Shown here: piece after piece, positions 10,741 to 23,189 of the stretch | Position numbering within the stretch: position 1 is the stretch's first letter | Layout: each line of letters starts with the position of its first letter | Source: Siphonodentalium dalli | Taxonomy: Eukaryota > Mollusca > Scaphopoda > Gadilida > Siphonodentaliidae | Length of the DNA: 64,000 nt | NCBI GenBank assembly: GCA_032622095.1 | Contig: CP136064.1 | Location: 136,665,954 to 136,729,953 of the forward strand | Direction: 5' to 3' | The notes under the pieces: model-generated | Told to the model about the DNA's origin: nothing | The model's database searches: none | What the model saw: the letters and a program-made list of their open reading frames with translations, nothing else | Position numbers and translations under genes: made by a program

Positions 10741-13700
10741 GACAGGGACGGATCGAGGATCCATTCGTAGGGTCGATTCCCCTCCTTATAAAATTAACAT
10801 CCGATGAGATACAACATACCAATAAATTTAAAGTCCCACATAATGTTTGCAACTTCAAAGTATTATAATTGGAAACAACATTCAATTTCACAAATATGAA
10901 ACCAGAATAAAATGAAACATATAGAAAAAAAAGTGTATGCCGATTTAAATAAAGACAAAATGACCTGTCACTAGTTGTTGATTTTAAGAATCTTGACCAT
11001 CTACTCACTCTAAAGAAAAATATTTTGTATTGGTCTCCTGAATAAAGTTATCGAAAATGCTACTTATTTTTGTTAGCTTATATATCCCTTTACCATACAA
11101 AAGAAATGTCTTTATTTCAGCTTAATTTGCAATTTTGTGCTCTCGATAATGTTGGGAACAAAATATTCAAACATATAGGTGGCTTTAAACTTTGGTCAGG
11201 TTACATCTTCTTCGAACATCATTATTCTGGAGGGTGATCTGATGTAGATGTGCAAAATTTGAAACGGCTCAAAGTACATATGATTAAATTAAACCTAGTA
11301 ATTGCTCATTTACGTACCAGTGCTATTATATAGAGGGAACTCTGTGCATGGTGATATACAATGTCACATAAGAAAGAATATCGCGTTTTTGCAATCCGTT
11401 TTCTAATTAGTCCATGATTCTGATTATATAAATTCAATACATGCATGTACAGCAATTAATTTTATCTGTTGACATATTATGAAATGAGCAATTACTAAGC
11501 TTATTTGTATCTATGCACATATGTATGCCACTTGTTGCATATGTTGGAATGATTTATCTGGGAGAAATTAAACCAAAAGATTAATTTATGTATACAAAAC
11601 CCAACATATTATATGAAATATAATATTTTCATCATTCCATGATCTGTCATGAACTGGATTCAGTGTACTCATGGCTCATGCATATATGTATGCAGGAACT
11701 TGGCTTGTATGAAGCAACTGTTTTGTAGGACATTGATTGACAATTCTTCTGAAGAAATCATATCGCGAGAGAAACCATTTTATATTCACCTCCTTGAATA
11801 TCTGGAATTTACCATTTTCATAGGTTATCATTACGTTATTAATAACTGATGTATCAGATGTATAACTGCCACAACAAGATGAACACACATCATCCTTTCA
11901 GTGCCGATTATCGATACACCGATGAATGCCGAGTTTTTTTTTTCATCCGATTGAATGCACAACACAGGACAAGTAAGAATTTCCATCCAAGTGAATAACC
12001 ATAAACTGACGAATTCATGTCGTACATGGTATTATGTCGGTCGCGCTGGTGTCAGTCGTGCAATAATATTCACAATATAACGATGTGCAACACGATATAG
12101 ACCATGCTGCCATGATGCTGGAATACTGGTACATGTAAGTTCATATCCCCAAGCCGTTGATGGTTTCAACAGACGAGTAAACTTTGATCGAATCCGCTTG
12201 TATAGTACCGTAGCTTATACACAAAACATCCAGATCCAGAAACAGGATAGCAAGTAAATGAGTCCTGAAAGAAACAGAGAATAACGTTAGCCCAATGCAT
12301 TTTCTGTGTGCAGCTTGACATTGTCACACACTGTACACATCTTGATATATAAGAACCAGACCAATCCGGGAAATTCCTACATGCATTTGCATGCACGAGA
12401 GTACTTGAATTATTTGACCGGTTGCCAATAATATATATAAAATATGTATGCATATGGTACTTTAATTAATCGAACGGTTCCCGATAGTATATATAGGTAC
12501 CATACCTTTGCACGTGGTACGTAATCGTTACATATACAGGTCTCGAGGAATTCGTGAGTTGGAAGGACTTGAGCACGTGCTGATGACACCGACAGGCGGA
12601 GGTGTTATCCGCGCGCGAAGTTTTTCTCAACTTATGAATATCTCCGAGAACAGCAGGTAATTATCTTATATACCCAATACCCAGGATCGTCTCAATCAAA
12701 CAATTGGTCACGGATTCTCAAAACTCGCTAAGCCTACGTACTGCTCACTCTCGTCGGTGTCAATTTCTAGCAAAACTGTCAATCAGTTCATTAATTAAAT
12801 TGCACAGATCCCACAATAGCCAGCGCATGGTAAGTTTCTGCTCATTGGAAATTTTCACCAGCAAATATGAGACCGAACATATTAGTAAATTCGCAAGATA
12901 TCGAGTAATTATTTTAGCATGTTTTGAATTGTTGTCAGCCGTATCATCAACGATAAAGAGTGTTTGTGTTCCAATGCCCATTTACTAGTACGATGAATAT
13001 TAAACAGCGGTTTGAAAACTTGCTTTATAAAAAATCTCAGCATTTGGTTACAAATCGGAATGGATATGAAGAACGGGGTTTGAGAACGGGGGGGGGGGGG
13101 GGGGGGTAATATGTCAGGGACTTTGACAGAAGACTTCCTTTTTTGAGGGGTTAAATTGCAACCACCCGTGAACCAATCTGTTTTCCCAACTTGACCAAGT
13201 TTCATCTGGTCTCCCATTCGATGCTGAGTTTGAAATCCAACACACTACCATTTAATAGCTATAAATCCAGACGATCGCAGAAAGATTTTGCCTGAAATTC
13301 AACTTATGATATTGAAAATTCCAAATCTTGAAATTAGCTCACCGCATAATAATGTCAGACCAAAACGATACTCATTAGAAATTTGGAAGTGTAAACTATC
13401 GAAATGATCTCAAACAGATTTTGCCTAAGATGCTCAACTTATAAAGTTATTGAAAATTTAAAATGTTGAAATTATCTGGGGGGGGGGGGGGGGGGGGGGT
13501 AATACCTCGACCTCTATCGCCACATCCATCTATCGCCACCTCAATGTTCAAACCCCTGTCGCCACATCCATTTTTGCACACATTACCATATTTATTCCAA
13601 CCCACATTGTCACAGATATTAAATTCTTACTGTCAGGGGCGTGCGGACAACGGGGGTGGGGGCTTGACAACAGCATGTTGATAGCAGACCGCCTTTCTGC

Positions 13701-15101
13701 CAAACTGCTCTAAATGTAGGCCTACTGGTTAGAACAACAAACTATTTCAGTTGGTAGCTTGGTGAGCCCCAAGCCAAGTAATTAATTGATATGAATACCT
13801 CAGACAAAATATGGGATGGGTAATATTTGTTTATTGGTAAAAAAAATGCCCCATATGTATCGCCAAAATTATTAAAAATTTCCAAAAGTTGTGCATGTCG
13901 CCACCCCCTGCATGCCGTCACGTCCCACATATCCCCAAAAAGTTAAATTACCCGCCCAATAATATCTAATCATGTCTATTATTTGGGGGGGGGGGGGTGT
14001 TCACATTTATGTTTTAGGGACACGCGGCATTTAACACAGTGACAACGTCCATTATGTAGTCATTGGTCGTTTGCGGGGGATGCATCAATACACAAATTGA
14101 CCCCAACCAAATACATAAATCCTAATATTACTCAACGTTACGACTGTAGGTCCACACTGCAGCTGAAATAATTATTGTGACACAGTGTGACAACGTAATA
14201 ACTACCTTCCAACAGCTCCAGTCATGTGAACATTGACACAACGTATCAATATGACGTGATTCTTTGACGTAAACAATGTAAAATGATACGCACGTAATGT
14301 AAAGTTTTTAAAATGAAATTATTTGTTTGCAACTATGGGTGTATGCCAATTGCTGGGCAGCGGATCGCGTTTCAAACCCCTGTGACGTGAGTCATTGTAG
14401 AAAAAAGTTGAAAATTTCATGTCTGACACATCATTACTTGGTAACTTTAAGTACGTGTTTTCATTGTCTGATTTTCCAACAATCAGTAGGAATATTTTTG
14501 TTTACACCTCCGGTATCATATTTTTAAAACTTTTAGACTTTAGTAAAAATTATTGTCTGACATGAACACCATTTTGGAAATGTTCCAGTCTTATTCAGTT
14601 TGGAAATTGCCAACAGTTGAAAAGCCTGTGGGTGCCGGTTGGAAAGTTTCAATGCAAGGCGGGGGGGGGGGGGGGGGTGCAAATTGAAACTCGCGAAGGA
14701 GTTTGGTGTCTGGTTCAAGAGGAAATTCAACGTTGACACACCATAACAAAGACCATGTAGCCACGTCACTGATTCGGAGACCATAAATAGGTACATGTAC
14801 ATATTTCAGAAACTAAAAACTTCCCCGGGAATCATACTCGAAAGAGCAGATAGACCCTTTCACACCTCACTATAAGCCCCCCCATCCGATTAAGTATGTA
14901 CTGCATGGTAATCACACAAGAATGGCCTGGTTGACAGAATATTGATACATTGGCGCCATATGCTCTGGTAAGTACTTTCCATTGTCATTTCCCAGCTGTT
15001 TTGAATGTTTCGCAGAGAAATGAAACGAACGCTCTTTATTTATAACATATATCAGGAATATTTAGACTAACACGGAACGCTCCGTGTAAATTGGGAACAT
15101 G
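10741..15101. other. Non-coding region with poly-G tracts
   Basis: I see no supported gene. G-runs of about 11-21 bases occur near 13089, 13479, 13986 and 14659. Several are associated with a dispersed CAGGGAC...TGCA-type repeat that recurs near 16433 and 54250. A possible exon-like match ending GAACAGCAG|GTAATTATC occurs near 12656, without a coding partner. Short open frames here look random. Confidence 0.5.
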
Positions 15102-15954
15102 TCTCTATTCCGAAGGTTCGCTATTCCGAAGGTTCACTAATCCGAAGGTTCACTAATCCGAAGGTTCACTATTCCGAAGGTTCGCTATTCCGAAGGTTTT
15201 TGTTATTTTAAAAGTTAATTCTATATTCTAAAGTATTGAGAGGGTTCTTTAGTACGAAGACTCTTTTTATGAAGGAAATAACTTAAAACATTAAAAAAAT
15301 AAATGTGATTTTTGTTTTCGTGGGTTTCCTTGAGATTTAACCCTTTGACGAGTAGAACGACATATATGTCGTCTATCGGCTGAGGACTAAAACGACATAT
15401 ATTTTACGTAGACATAACTTCAATAAATCATCTGATTTATAAATGATTTACATAGGAGTTATTTTGATTAATATAATGTCCCAAATGCTAAAGGCGGACT
15501 ATAACAGTGGGGCTCTTACGGTCAATCAATACTGGAGCGCTATAACTTACTGTATAGCAGAATAACAGAAGACCTAACTGCAATTCTGACTTTGTATTGA
15601 TTTTAATGTTGATGTTTCTTTCAAGTACAGATTGCCAGTTCGGGTAGAATGCATCTCTAACTCGTAGTTTATTTCAGTCATTGTGTTTTCAACTTTCTAT
15701 AATATTAAAATGATAAACTGATACTGTCTTCTTGCTATTAATAACCGACATCTGGGACAAATTAGATATTAGATTGGGGTGTATAAATGTACGGTGGCGC
15801 AAATTTTGATTCATTTCTGGCTAAAAACTCCCATAATAGAAAACCTTCGGAATAGCGAACCTTCGGAATAGTGAACATTCGGATTAGTGAACCTTCGGAT
15901 TAGTGAACCTTCGGATCAGTGAACCTTCGGAATAGCGAACCTTCGGAATAGAGA
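15102..15954. mobile_element. Fold-back-like element with 15-bp repeat arms, copy 2
   Basis: The left arm (15102-15200) is a run of about six units of TTCCGAAGGTTC(G/A)CTA. The right arm (15840-15954) is the same array in inverted orientation, seven to eight units. The outermost ends match as TCTCTATTCC and GGAATAGAGA. The arms flank a ~640-bp middle without a gene. The middle contains a CCCTTTGACGAG motif preceded by TTAA (about 15340) and an ACGACATATATGTCGT palindrome. TIRs made of short tandem repeats are known from Drosophila Foldback elements; the likeness is structural only. Confidence 0.75.
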
Positions 15955-17370
15955 ACCATACCCGTGTAAATAGCTGAATTTTGGTTGGGACTCAAACATC
16001 GTGTTCAAACTTGTATTTGTTATGACTTCAATGCATCTTTTTGTGACATGTATTTATCGACCTATTTCGACACGGGAAACAATTCACAAGAGAATATTTA
16101 ATATTAGGTGTATTTTGGAGCGCAAACCGACAAGTGTATTTAAGGTACCGGTTGGAAAATACCGAATTAAGGGGAGGTTGTTCGAACTCCATGCATAAAT
16201 CAATCTCCTACATAACAGGGCATCAGACACCGTAGCGAGGGGACTGAACTCTGGTTTGCAGCTTGAGCATTTTATACAACGAAAGGGGGTGGTGCAATCG
16301 TAAATTCCTATTCTGGTAGTACACCCCCCCCCAACAGCTATAAGCATAATAGCCTATTATAGGGTATACAACTGAAAGTGGAACGGTATCCACTGTCGTA
16401 GGCTGAACTTAATTATCCATGGAAATCCATGACAGGGACGTGGCTAGATGGGTTTCAGCGTTGGGGAGGGGTGCATCCACCTTGGAATTTTCAACTGCAC
16501 CCCCCTTTGGGGTTGGATTTCCCCAAAAGTTACTGGCCCCTCACAGCCTGGATGTTAGCATTATTCTAAATGGATCAGTAGTATTGTTGCCACAACCAGA
16601 AGAGGAACGGAATACACTGAGAACATTTTGAGATCCGAACCTGAAAATAGCAAACTCCTAACATCTAGACTGGCCTCAAGATTTCTAATTTGTTTTACCA
16701 AAAGTAGGACAATGTGCAAATGATGTTCCATAAACAATTAATAATTGTTGGAAAATCAAACTACGAGAACAATCTCAACCTATAATATTGTTGGTGTGAC
16801 CGTGCGAAAGTTCCAATTAATGTTGTGTCATGTATGAAATATCCAACTGTTGACAATTTTGACCAAAGTTGTGGTGGGGTGGGGGATGCGAGACACACGT
16901 GTACACCCCTGCCGCCATGTCCCTAAATCCATGCATTATCACACATGGATCGTGAAATTTAGATAGTAATTAGAATGACATTTTCTTCCTCATACAGTCG
17001 GATGCCATCACACGAAACTGAAATAAATTTATTTGTTTTCGTTTCTGACAATTGAAGGGTTAAACTTCAAATTCAAACTTTAAGTTGGTTGTGGAGGAAA
17101 TGAATCCGACGACGCGCGCTTATCGTTGAAATTCCAAGTTATTCGGCATGATATTCTCAACTAAAGTACTTACCGGTACTTCTTCGGGTCCCTATAGCTG
17201 GTGATGGTGTTCCGTGGTGCATTATCCAAATAATAATCCATTAAACCGAGAAGCTCACTCAGAACACAAATGCAAGTTCAGTCAATAAACCAAAGCGTTA
17301 TTTGAAAAAGAAACACGCGACCAGTTAAGAATGACGTTAAAATGACGCTACGACGTAATCGACCGATTTC
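15955..17370. other. Non-coding spacer
   Basis: No supported gene. It holds a copy of a dispersed repeat beginning near 16433 (GACAGGGACGTGG, ending near TTTTCAACTGCACCC at 16501) and C- or G-rich short runs near 16322 and 16875. Otherwise unremarkable AT-rich DNA. Confidence 0.5.
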
Positions 17371-17379
17371 TCCACACTA

Positions 17380-17943
17380 TGACCAACGTTGGGCCATCGT
17401 TGGTCCAACATCGACATCTAACGCACCTACTAACCTCACATATCGCCTAGTGCGTTACGTTTTCAACGTCGGGCCAACGTTAAACCAGCGGTAAAACCAA
17501 CGTTGCCCCAACGTTGGTTGTCCAACGTCGGGCCAACGTAGCCATGCTTGAAACGTGCAAAATCTGACGCATGTCGACGTTGCGCCATCGTTGTACCAAC
17601 CACAAAATCCGACGTTGCGCCAAAGTAATTATTCCAACAAGTCGACGTTGGGCCATCGTCGTACCAACCACAAAAGCCGACGTTAGGCCAACGTAATTAT
17701 TCCAACGCAAGTCGACGTTGGGCCATCGTCGTACCAACCACAAAAGCCGACGTTGGGCCAACGTAATTATTCCAACGCAAGTCGACGTTGGGCCATCGTC
17801 GTACCAACCACAAAAGCTGACGTTGGGCCAACGTAATTATTCCAACGCAAGTCGACGTCGGGCCATCGTCGTACCAACCACAAAAGCCGACGTTGTGCCA
17901 ACGTAATTATTCCAACGTTGGCCCAACGTACGTGTGCTATCTG
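17380..17943. repeat. ACGTTGGGCCAACGT repeat block with a 70-bp tandem array
   Basis: Five tandem units of about 70 bp begin with GTCGACGTTGGGCCATCG at 17573, 17641, 17711, 17781 and 17851. The last four are almost identical. Each unit holds two GACGTTGGGCC-type motifs separated by GTACCAACCACAAAAG. The block ends with GTGTGCTATCTG (17932-17943), the reverse complement of the 12-mer that opens the block at 10479. No coding role: open frames arise from the repeat. Confidence 0.85.
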
Positions 17944-20378
17944 TGATCCTATCTGTGAAGTAGATGATGAGGAACAAGTATTAAGCGTGGTCCCAGCTCG
18001 AGATTGCATGCTTGTTCGTAACTTTTGTGAGCATATATCGTACTCTCAGATGTCTAATCATTGTGATGGTCAATAATAGTGATAGCGGAGACATAGACTG
18101 AAATTAATAATATTGATGGAAATTTAATTCTATTTAATTCTATTTCAATTTAATTCTATATATGTCTCTATGCCAAAAAAACTTAATGATTGGTTGTGAT
18201 AAATATGTCCTGCAAAGGTTCATATTAGATCTATCAGTTTCATTTGTTAGCTAAATGAAGGCAGTTACGGTGTCATGACGTCAAAACGTCATTTGTCTCT
18301 GCGGGCCAGATCCAGACACGACTGACCGTGTCGTGTCGTCTTCGCTTAATCGCAGCGACGTACATTGTAGTCTATGGCATTCACTGTATCCATTACAATA
18401 CAGAGGCTTTTATTATCGAAGGCCGATAGGCTCTATTAAGGCATATATAATTATCGAAGTCCACTGGCATCGTAAACGATCTACACTAATAATCAAGCAT
18501 TCGCGTCGCTGACATGCGTATAGGCCTAATATATATGCATATAGTTCCACGACTATTTGCACGATCCTTTGCATTGTCCGTCTTACTATTATGCCGGGGT
18601 CGTTCTATGTATGCCTTGCATATTATCATATTTTCTTTTGTGGCAATTCATGAAGAGAGCTTGTTTGCTGGAACAAGTAATAGTTCAACATTTTGTCGGT
18701 GTGTGAGTTTCCATCATATATGTTCCATTAAATGTGATATTAGCACTGGAATTGCGTTGTAAAATGGATAATACACAGATTTTTGTCTATTCTTCGAGCA
18801 AACATTACGTAAATACTGCCAATCGTTGGAATATTAAATCGGCTAAGTTTAATTTGCATATTTTAAATTAGAGAACAGTCATTGGTACATCGGTGTAAAT
18901 CAACTTATGTGGCCAAAGGCAGTTTTTGGTGTTAAAACATGGAATTATATTGAGTGGTGTCCACTCTTTTTCTTGCTCCGAACTGTGATTGTCCTCCGAC
19001 TATCCGCATTCGGATACAAGGCATGTTGGTGGATTTCAAAACTTTCTTCATCGCTCAGTACAAAGACAGATAATCCCCACTAGGCATATATATGGAAGCT
19101 ACCCTGCCCTACTTAGTGGAGACAGCAATGGCGTATCTGAATGCTGATGTGCACATGTATATGCATACTGTGTCAGGGGAACAACGAACTCCCATTCATT
19201 AGAGGGAAGACACGCAATTATTGCTCTAATGGTGGACTAAGGATGACAGATAAGCGGGCGGACATCCGCCGTATGGGAATTAGATCCGTATATGCACTGT
19301 TAGAACATATCGGTTTGACGGTGTCGGACCGTAGTAATTCGACGGTCACATACCGTGTCATCAGTTCTACGATGAATCATCGTTGTTTCATGCGCCCTGA
19401 AAATGGTCTAAATTAAAAATTGTGCGTGATTCCAAGTTCATGCCGTCAAAACTCAACAGTATATTTATCGGTGACCATATTGTATACGGCATCGACTCCA
19501 TACAGCATGACAGAATCTGACTATTTAATATTGTTCCAATACCGGTCATATATCTGGATTAACTTTGGCCGTTGATTGCGTCATTATTTAATATATTATT
19601 TAAACAATATGAAGTTTTACATTTGAACAATTTACAGCTTAGCAGTTAACTCCAGTGTCAAAGTTTGAAACAGTCGACATCCTGTTTAGCTCGGATTCGT
19701 GTAGCGTTGTCGTTTCTGTCACTGTCCAATCCCGGACTATTCTCTGGCATTGTGTATGGATTTATCGGATTTATTGTGCAGACTGTAGTATGCGCGTGTA
19801 ACTCTCCGACTGACCGCCTGCCTGACTGACTGCATTTTTGTTAATTCGCATGCGCATATACACGTATGCTAGTCGTGTTCACACAGCAATGTCATCCATC
19901 AGCCGTGACGGTTCGTGACTGTGGGACTGCGACTATTATGTATGTAGAAAGTTCATAACTATATAGCAATAGATGTAGTGTTCGTGTGGTGGAGAGCGGA
20001 CATTTACTTGTCTTGTAATTTCGTTAATCGCACACACAGTATTTCTGTCCCATGTCAAGGTATCATTTATCCAGTACGAATTTGTCGTGCCGTTTGTTAT
20101 CGTGGACGCTGTAAACTTTTTAGGGGGTTTATAGTTTAGCTTAACATTATGTTATTGCTCTTATAGGATTGGGGGGGGGGGGCAAATGCTCGGGGCACTC
20201 AATCTTCCCTCTTCTCCAAACACACAGTAACATAACAATGTAGACACACAAAAAGAACACGAGCATACAATATAATTGGTTGATTTATTTTACAAAGTAA
20301 CATAAATAAAATAACTAAACTGAAGAGTGGAGCAGCTAAATAGATTGAGTGTACGAGTGAATATGAGATAGAAGATGG
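17944..20378. other. Non-coding region before the outer retrotransposon
   Basis: No supported gene. A 91-codon open frame at 19141-19416 has no recognisable motif. A G-run lies near 20169. The sequence just before 20379 (GAAGATGG) is the left flank of the outer LTR. Confidence 0.45.
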
Positions 20379-20872
20379 TGTAGAGTAATGCACCCCTATC
20401 CCTTCTTATTCAAGGGACGTGATGGTACATACTAAATATATCTATCTTAACATATGGGGGAGACAGGAATCAATCTGAACTCTAGCTGCCCCAAAACATT
20501 CCACAGGGTCTGACCCTGGCGCGACCTGAACTGGTAGTAAAGAGTTATGCAAGACTAGCCACAAAGGAAAGAAAGTCTTATGTAACAACTTCAGTTCACA
20601 CATCGGTCAGGACAGACAAAGGAAGATCCTAATGACTGCTATAAGTCATTAGCGTATATATACACCAAACATTAATCTACTCTTTAATTAGTTCTGGCTC
20701 TTCAGACATGTCTGACATCTGCCAACATGGAATCGCTAATTAATAAGCGACGCATTCCGTCGTTCTATGACATCTATGATTGATTCACAATTATGTATCA
20801 TTTACCATCTGCTTACCACATGACGTTAGAGATGAATAAAATTTATACAGAGAACAGTCTTATTCCCTCACA
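20379..20872 (+). repeat. 5' LTR of the outer retrotransposon
   Basis: It begins TGTAGAGTAATGC and ends CCCTCACA, the usual TG...CA. It is 494 bp, the same length as the 3' LTR, with about 10 substitutions between them. A GTATATATACACC stretch near 20653 may be TATA-like. The R boundaries were not determined. Confidence 0.95.
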
Positions 20873-20881
20873 TAGACGAAA

Positions 20882-20899
20882 TGGTACCGTGATGCAGTT
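20882..20899 (+). promoter_or_regulatory. Candidate primer-binding site of the outer element
   Basis: TGGTACCGTGATGCAGTT begins 9 bases after the 5' LTR. Primer-binding sites start with TGG, the complement of the tRNA CCA end. The matching tRNA was not identified and the gap is longer than usual, so the call is tentative. Confidence 0.4.
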
Positions 20900-20929
20900 C
20901 TGCTAAGCACGACACAACGAAGTCCTAAC

Positions 20930-21180
20930 GATCACAGCCAAACAAACAAAGAGAAACATTTATGAAATTGCCTACCGGAGATCACAAGAATGCAGCCAAA
21001 AGAAGAGAAACATCTATAAAATTGCTCACACAAGATCACAGCCAAAACAAAGAGAAACTTTATAAATTGCTACAGAAGATCGCAGCCAAAACAAAGAGAA
21101 ACTTATAAATTGCTACAGAAGATCGCAGCCAAATCAAAGAGAAACTTTATAAATTGCTACAGAAGATCGCAGCCAAAAGA
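20930..21180 (+). repeat. Leader direct repeats (~53 bp) before gag
   Basis: About five units share GATC(A/G)CAGCCAAA, CAAAGAGAAAC and TATAAATTGCTACAGAA. The last three are nearly identical, with a period of about 52-53 bp. They lie in the untranslated leader between the primer-binding site and gag, where RNA packaging or dimer signals are often found; that role is inference. Confidence 0.8.
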
Positions 21181-21438
21181 TAGACGAAAAAGAAGAAGAA
21201 AAGACGACATTACCCAAGAAAAGAACAAAATAGACAATTTGAACTCGACAGTTGTGACAGTTTATACATAGGATTTGGTGAGTCAAACTTTTTCATTTTT
21301 GCCAGATGTGCGTTTTCACACCTTGTTAGAGGCTTGATAAGTATTAACACCCAATTCCACCCTAAATTTTTCGCGTGGTATGGCCCTTGTCCCCAAACAA
21401 TTTTAAAACCAAACAGATAAAAGATTTAATTAACTTTC

Positions 21439-22635
21439 ATGGAACCACCGCTACCCGAATCCGTGGAATATTCTAATCAAGATAGTTTATTTATTCGATC
21501 TTTCAATATGGAAAGAGAATGCCACCTACACGCGGCCAGTAATTCAAACATGCAAGACATAAATATACCAAATCCATCCTTTCAAATTCCGAGCGCGCAG
21601 GACAACCAGAATACCCTCATCTCTCAATTAACGCGAGAAATAGGTCAATTTAACATGACAATGCGTGAGACTTCCGCCGCCACCCATTCACAGACCACAG
21701 TATCTGCTATTATAGGTATGAACGCAATGGTTAGATCATTTGATGGTAAACCATCAGAATTTTCCAATTGGATGCACGAAATAGAGAAATATTATTCGAC
21801 ACTTGGTGCGGAAGATGAAACAATAATTAAGATAGCGGCCCAGACAAGTCGTTCATCTGTTTCCGAATTCATGCAGTGATATATCAATGACAATACAGTA
21901 AACGGCACACTGAAGGTCACATGGCCTGATTTAAAAGCGCAGTTGCGATCTCGTTTCAGCGCAATCAGTGACGCACCACAGGCCTTGGCCATGTTAAGAA
22001 CATTAAAACAAACACACCAGGAAACAATACCTATGTTCGCAGAGAGAATTCGATAACTAACAAACACCGCCTTTATTGACGAAATAAATACACGCGCGGT
22101 ACAAACACAACTGGTAACATTTTTCGCGGATGGCATACGTGATGACCACATAAAATATACCTTAATTAAAGATGACCCAACGTCGCTCGACCGTGCCACA
22201 GAGATCGCAATGAAAGAAATGAACGTTAAACAGAGGTTCAAACTTCGCTGCGGTGATAGAACAAATGAACAACACCAAATTCACGACTCCTTCCCACAAC
22301 CCATGGAAGTTGATCATTTTAGGCGGCGTCCCATACTATGGAGACCGCACAATAATATATCTGATAGCTCTGCAACTAACAAACCAGTGCACCGCGCAAA
22401 TCATCACTCAAACCCACCATTCCGAATGCCACCAAAATTTCAAAACGCTAACTTTAATAGACAAAACAATTATATCCGTCAGGATCGAGTAAACAATATA
22501 GACTACAACTCAAACCGGCCAAACTTCTCCAATAAAATTAAAGGCCAGTTTTGCACACTATGTAAGATGAACAACCACGATATCCGTAATTGCCGAAGAC
22601 GTATCGCCAATAACAAACAATATTTAAGCATGTAA
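21439..22635 (+). pseudogene. gag: gag of the outer element
   Basis: Gag forms the virus-like particle and binds element RNA. A single frame runs from the ATG at 21439 to a TAA at 22633-22635 but is broken by a TGA at 21877-21879 and a TAA near 22054. The N-terminal part is short and polar. The middle, around residues 85-250, has the usual capsid-type helical segment (DGKPSEFSNWMHEIEKYYS). Near the C-terminus is one CCHC zinc knuckle, CTLCKMNNHDIRNC, which marks the nucleocapsid. A basic, Asn-rich region precedes the knuckle. The next frame overlaps it in the -1 frame. Confidence 0.85.
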
Positions 22636-22637
22636 GA

Positions 22638-23189
22638 ATGTCTTTGAAGAAGCTGCAAGGACATTCTAAAAATCATAATAATCATCATCATCATCATAAT
22701 ACATCACATCAGAGTGCGAGATATCAAACTAAAACCGTTTTCAAAACACCGTCAAAACATATGACCATAAATAAATGTGCACATAATAACCAGAAGCTAA
22801 GCAGTTATGCAAGTAAACCAGTGACTGGTACCCTAAACACCAGAGTAGCACGTGTTACTACAAAAGAACAGAGACATCGTTCAGACCAGACCAATAGATC
22901 GAAACCTAATACATCTTATCATGCTGATACGAGCATGAACAAACACGTGCATTCCCCAATGATAAATATAAATCCCGCTGGTCACGTTAGAACAGATATG
23001 AATAAACGATTACATAACACCGTTCCCAAACAAAAGGACATTAATAGCGATGCAAAAATTCAAAATCAAAAACAACGAAAAGCTAATCGAAATACAACAG
23101 TTTACCAAAATAATAATAATGAACCAAGTAAAAACTGTCAAAGTATATATAACCAGTCTGAACAGAATGCAATTGCATACATTACCTAA
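22638..23189 (+). CDS. Asn/His-rich spacer between gag and protease, outer element
   Basis: A 183-codon frame in the -1 frame relative to gag begins with ATG three bases after the gag stop and stays open upstream of it. It is Asn-, Lys- and His-rich (NHNNHHHHHN near residue 14), basic, and has no known fold that I recognise. It leads into the protease frame (+1), which overlaps its last 140 bp. The best reading is the N-terminal spacer of the pol polyprotein reached by frameshift; a separate small protein is possible. Confidence 0.5.
   Translation: MSLKKLQGHSKNHNNHHHHHNTSHQSARYQTKTVFKTPSKHMTINKCAHNNQKLSSYASKPVTGTLNTRVARVTTKEQRHRSDQTNRSKPNTSYHADTSMNKHVHSPMININPAGHVRTDMNKRLHNTVPKQKDINSDAKIQNQKQRKANRNTTVYQNNNNEPSKNCQSIYNQSEQNAIAYIT

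Noticed and set aside
13463-13681. Gly-run protein from 13463
   Set aside because: The glycine run is a poly-G tract; the rest has no domain and the frame is short.
19141-19416. 91-codon ORF as a host gene
   Set aside because: No motif, no splice context and composition like the surrounding non-coding DNA.
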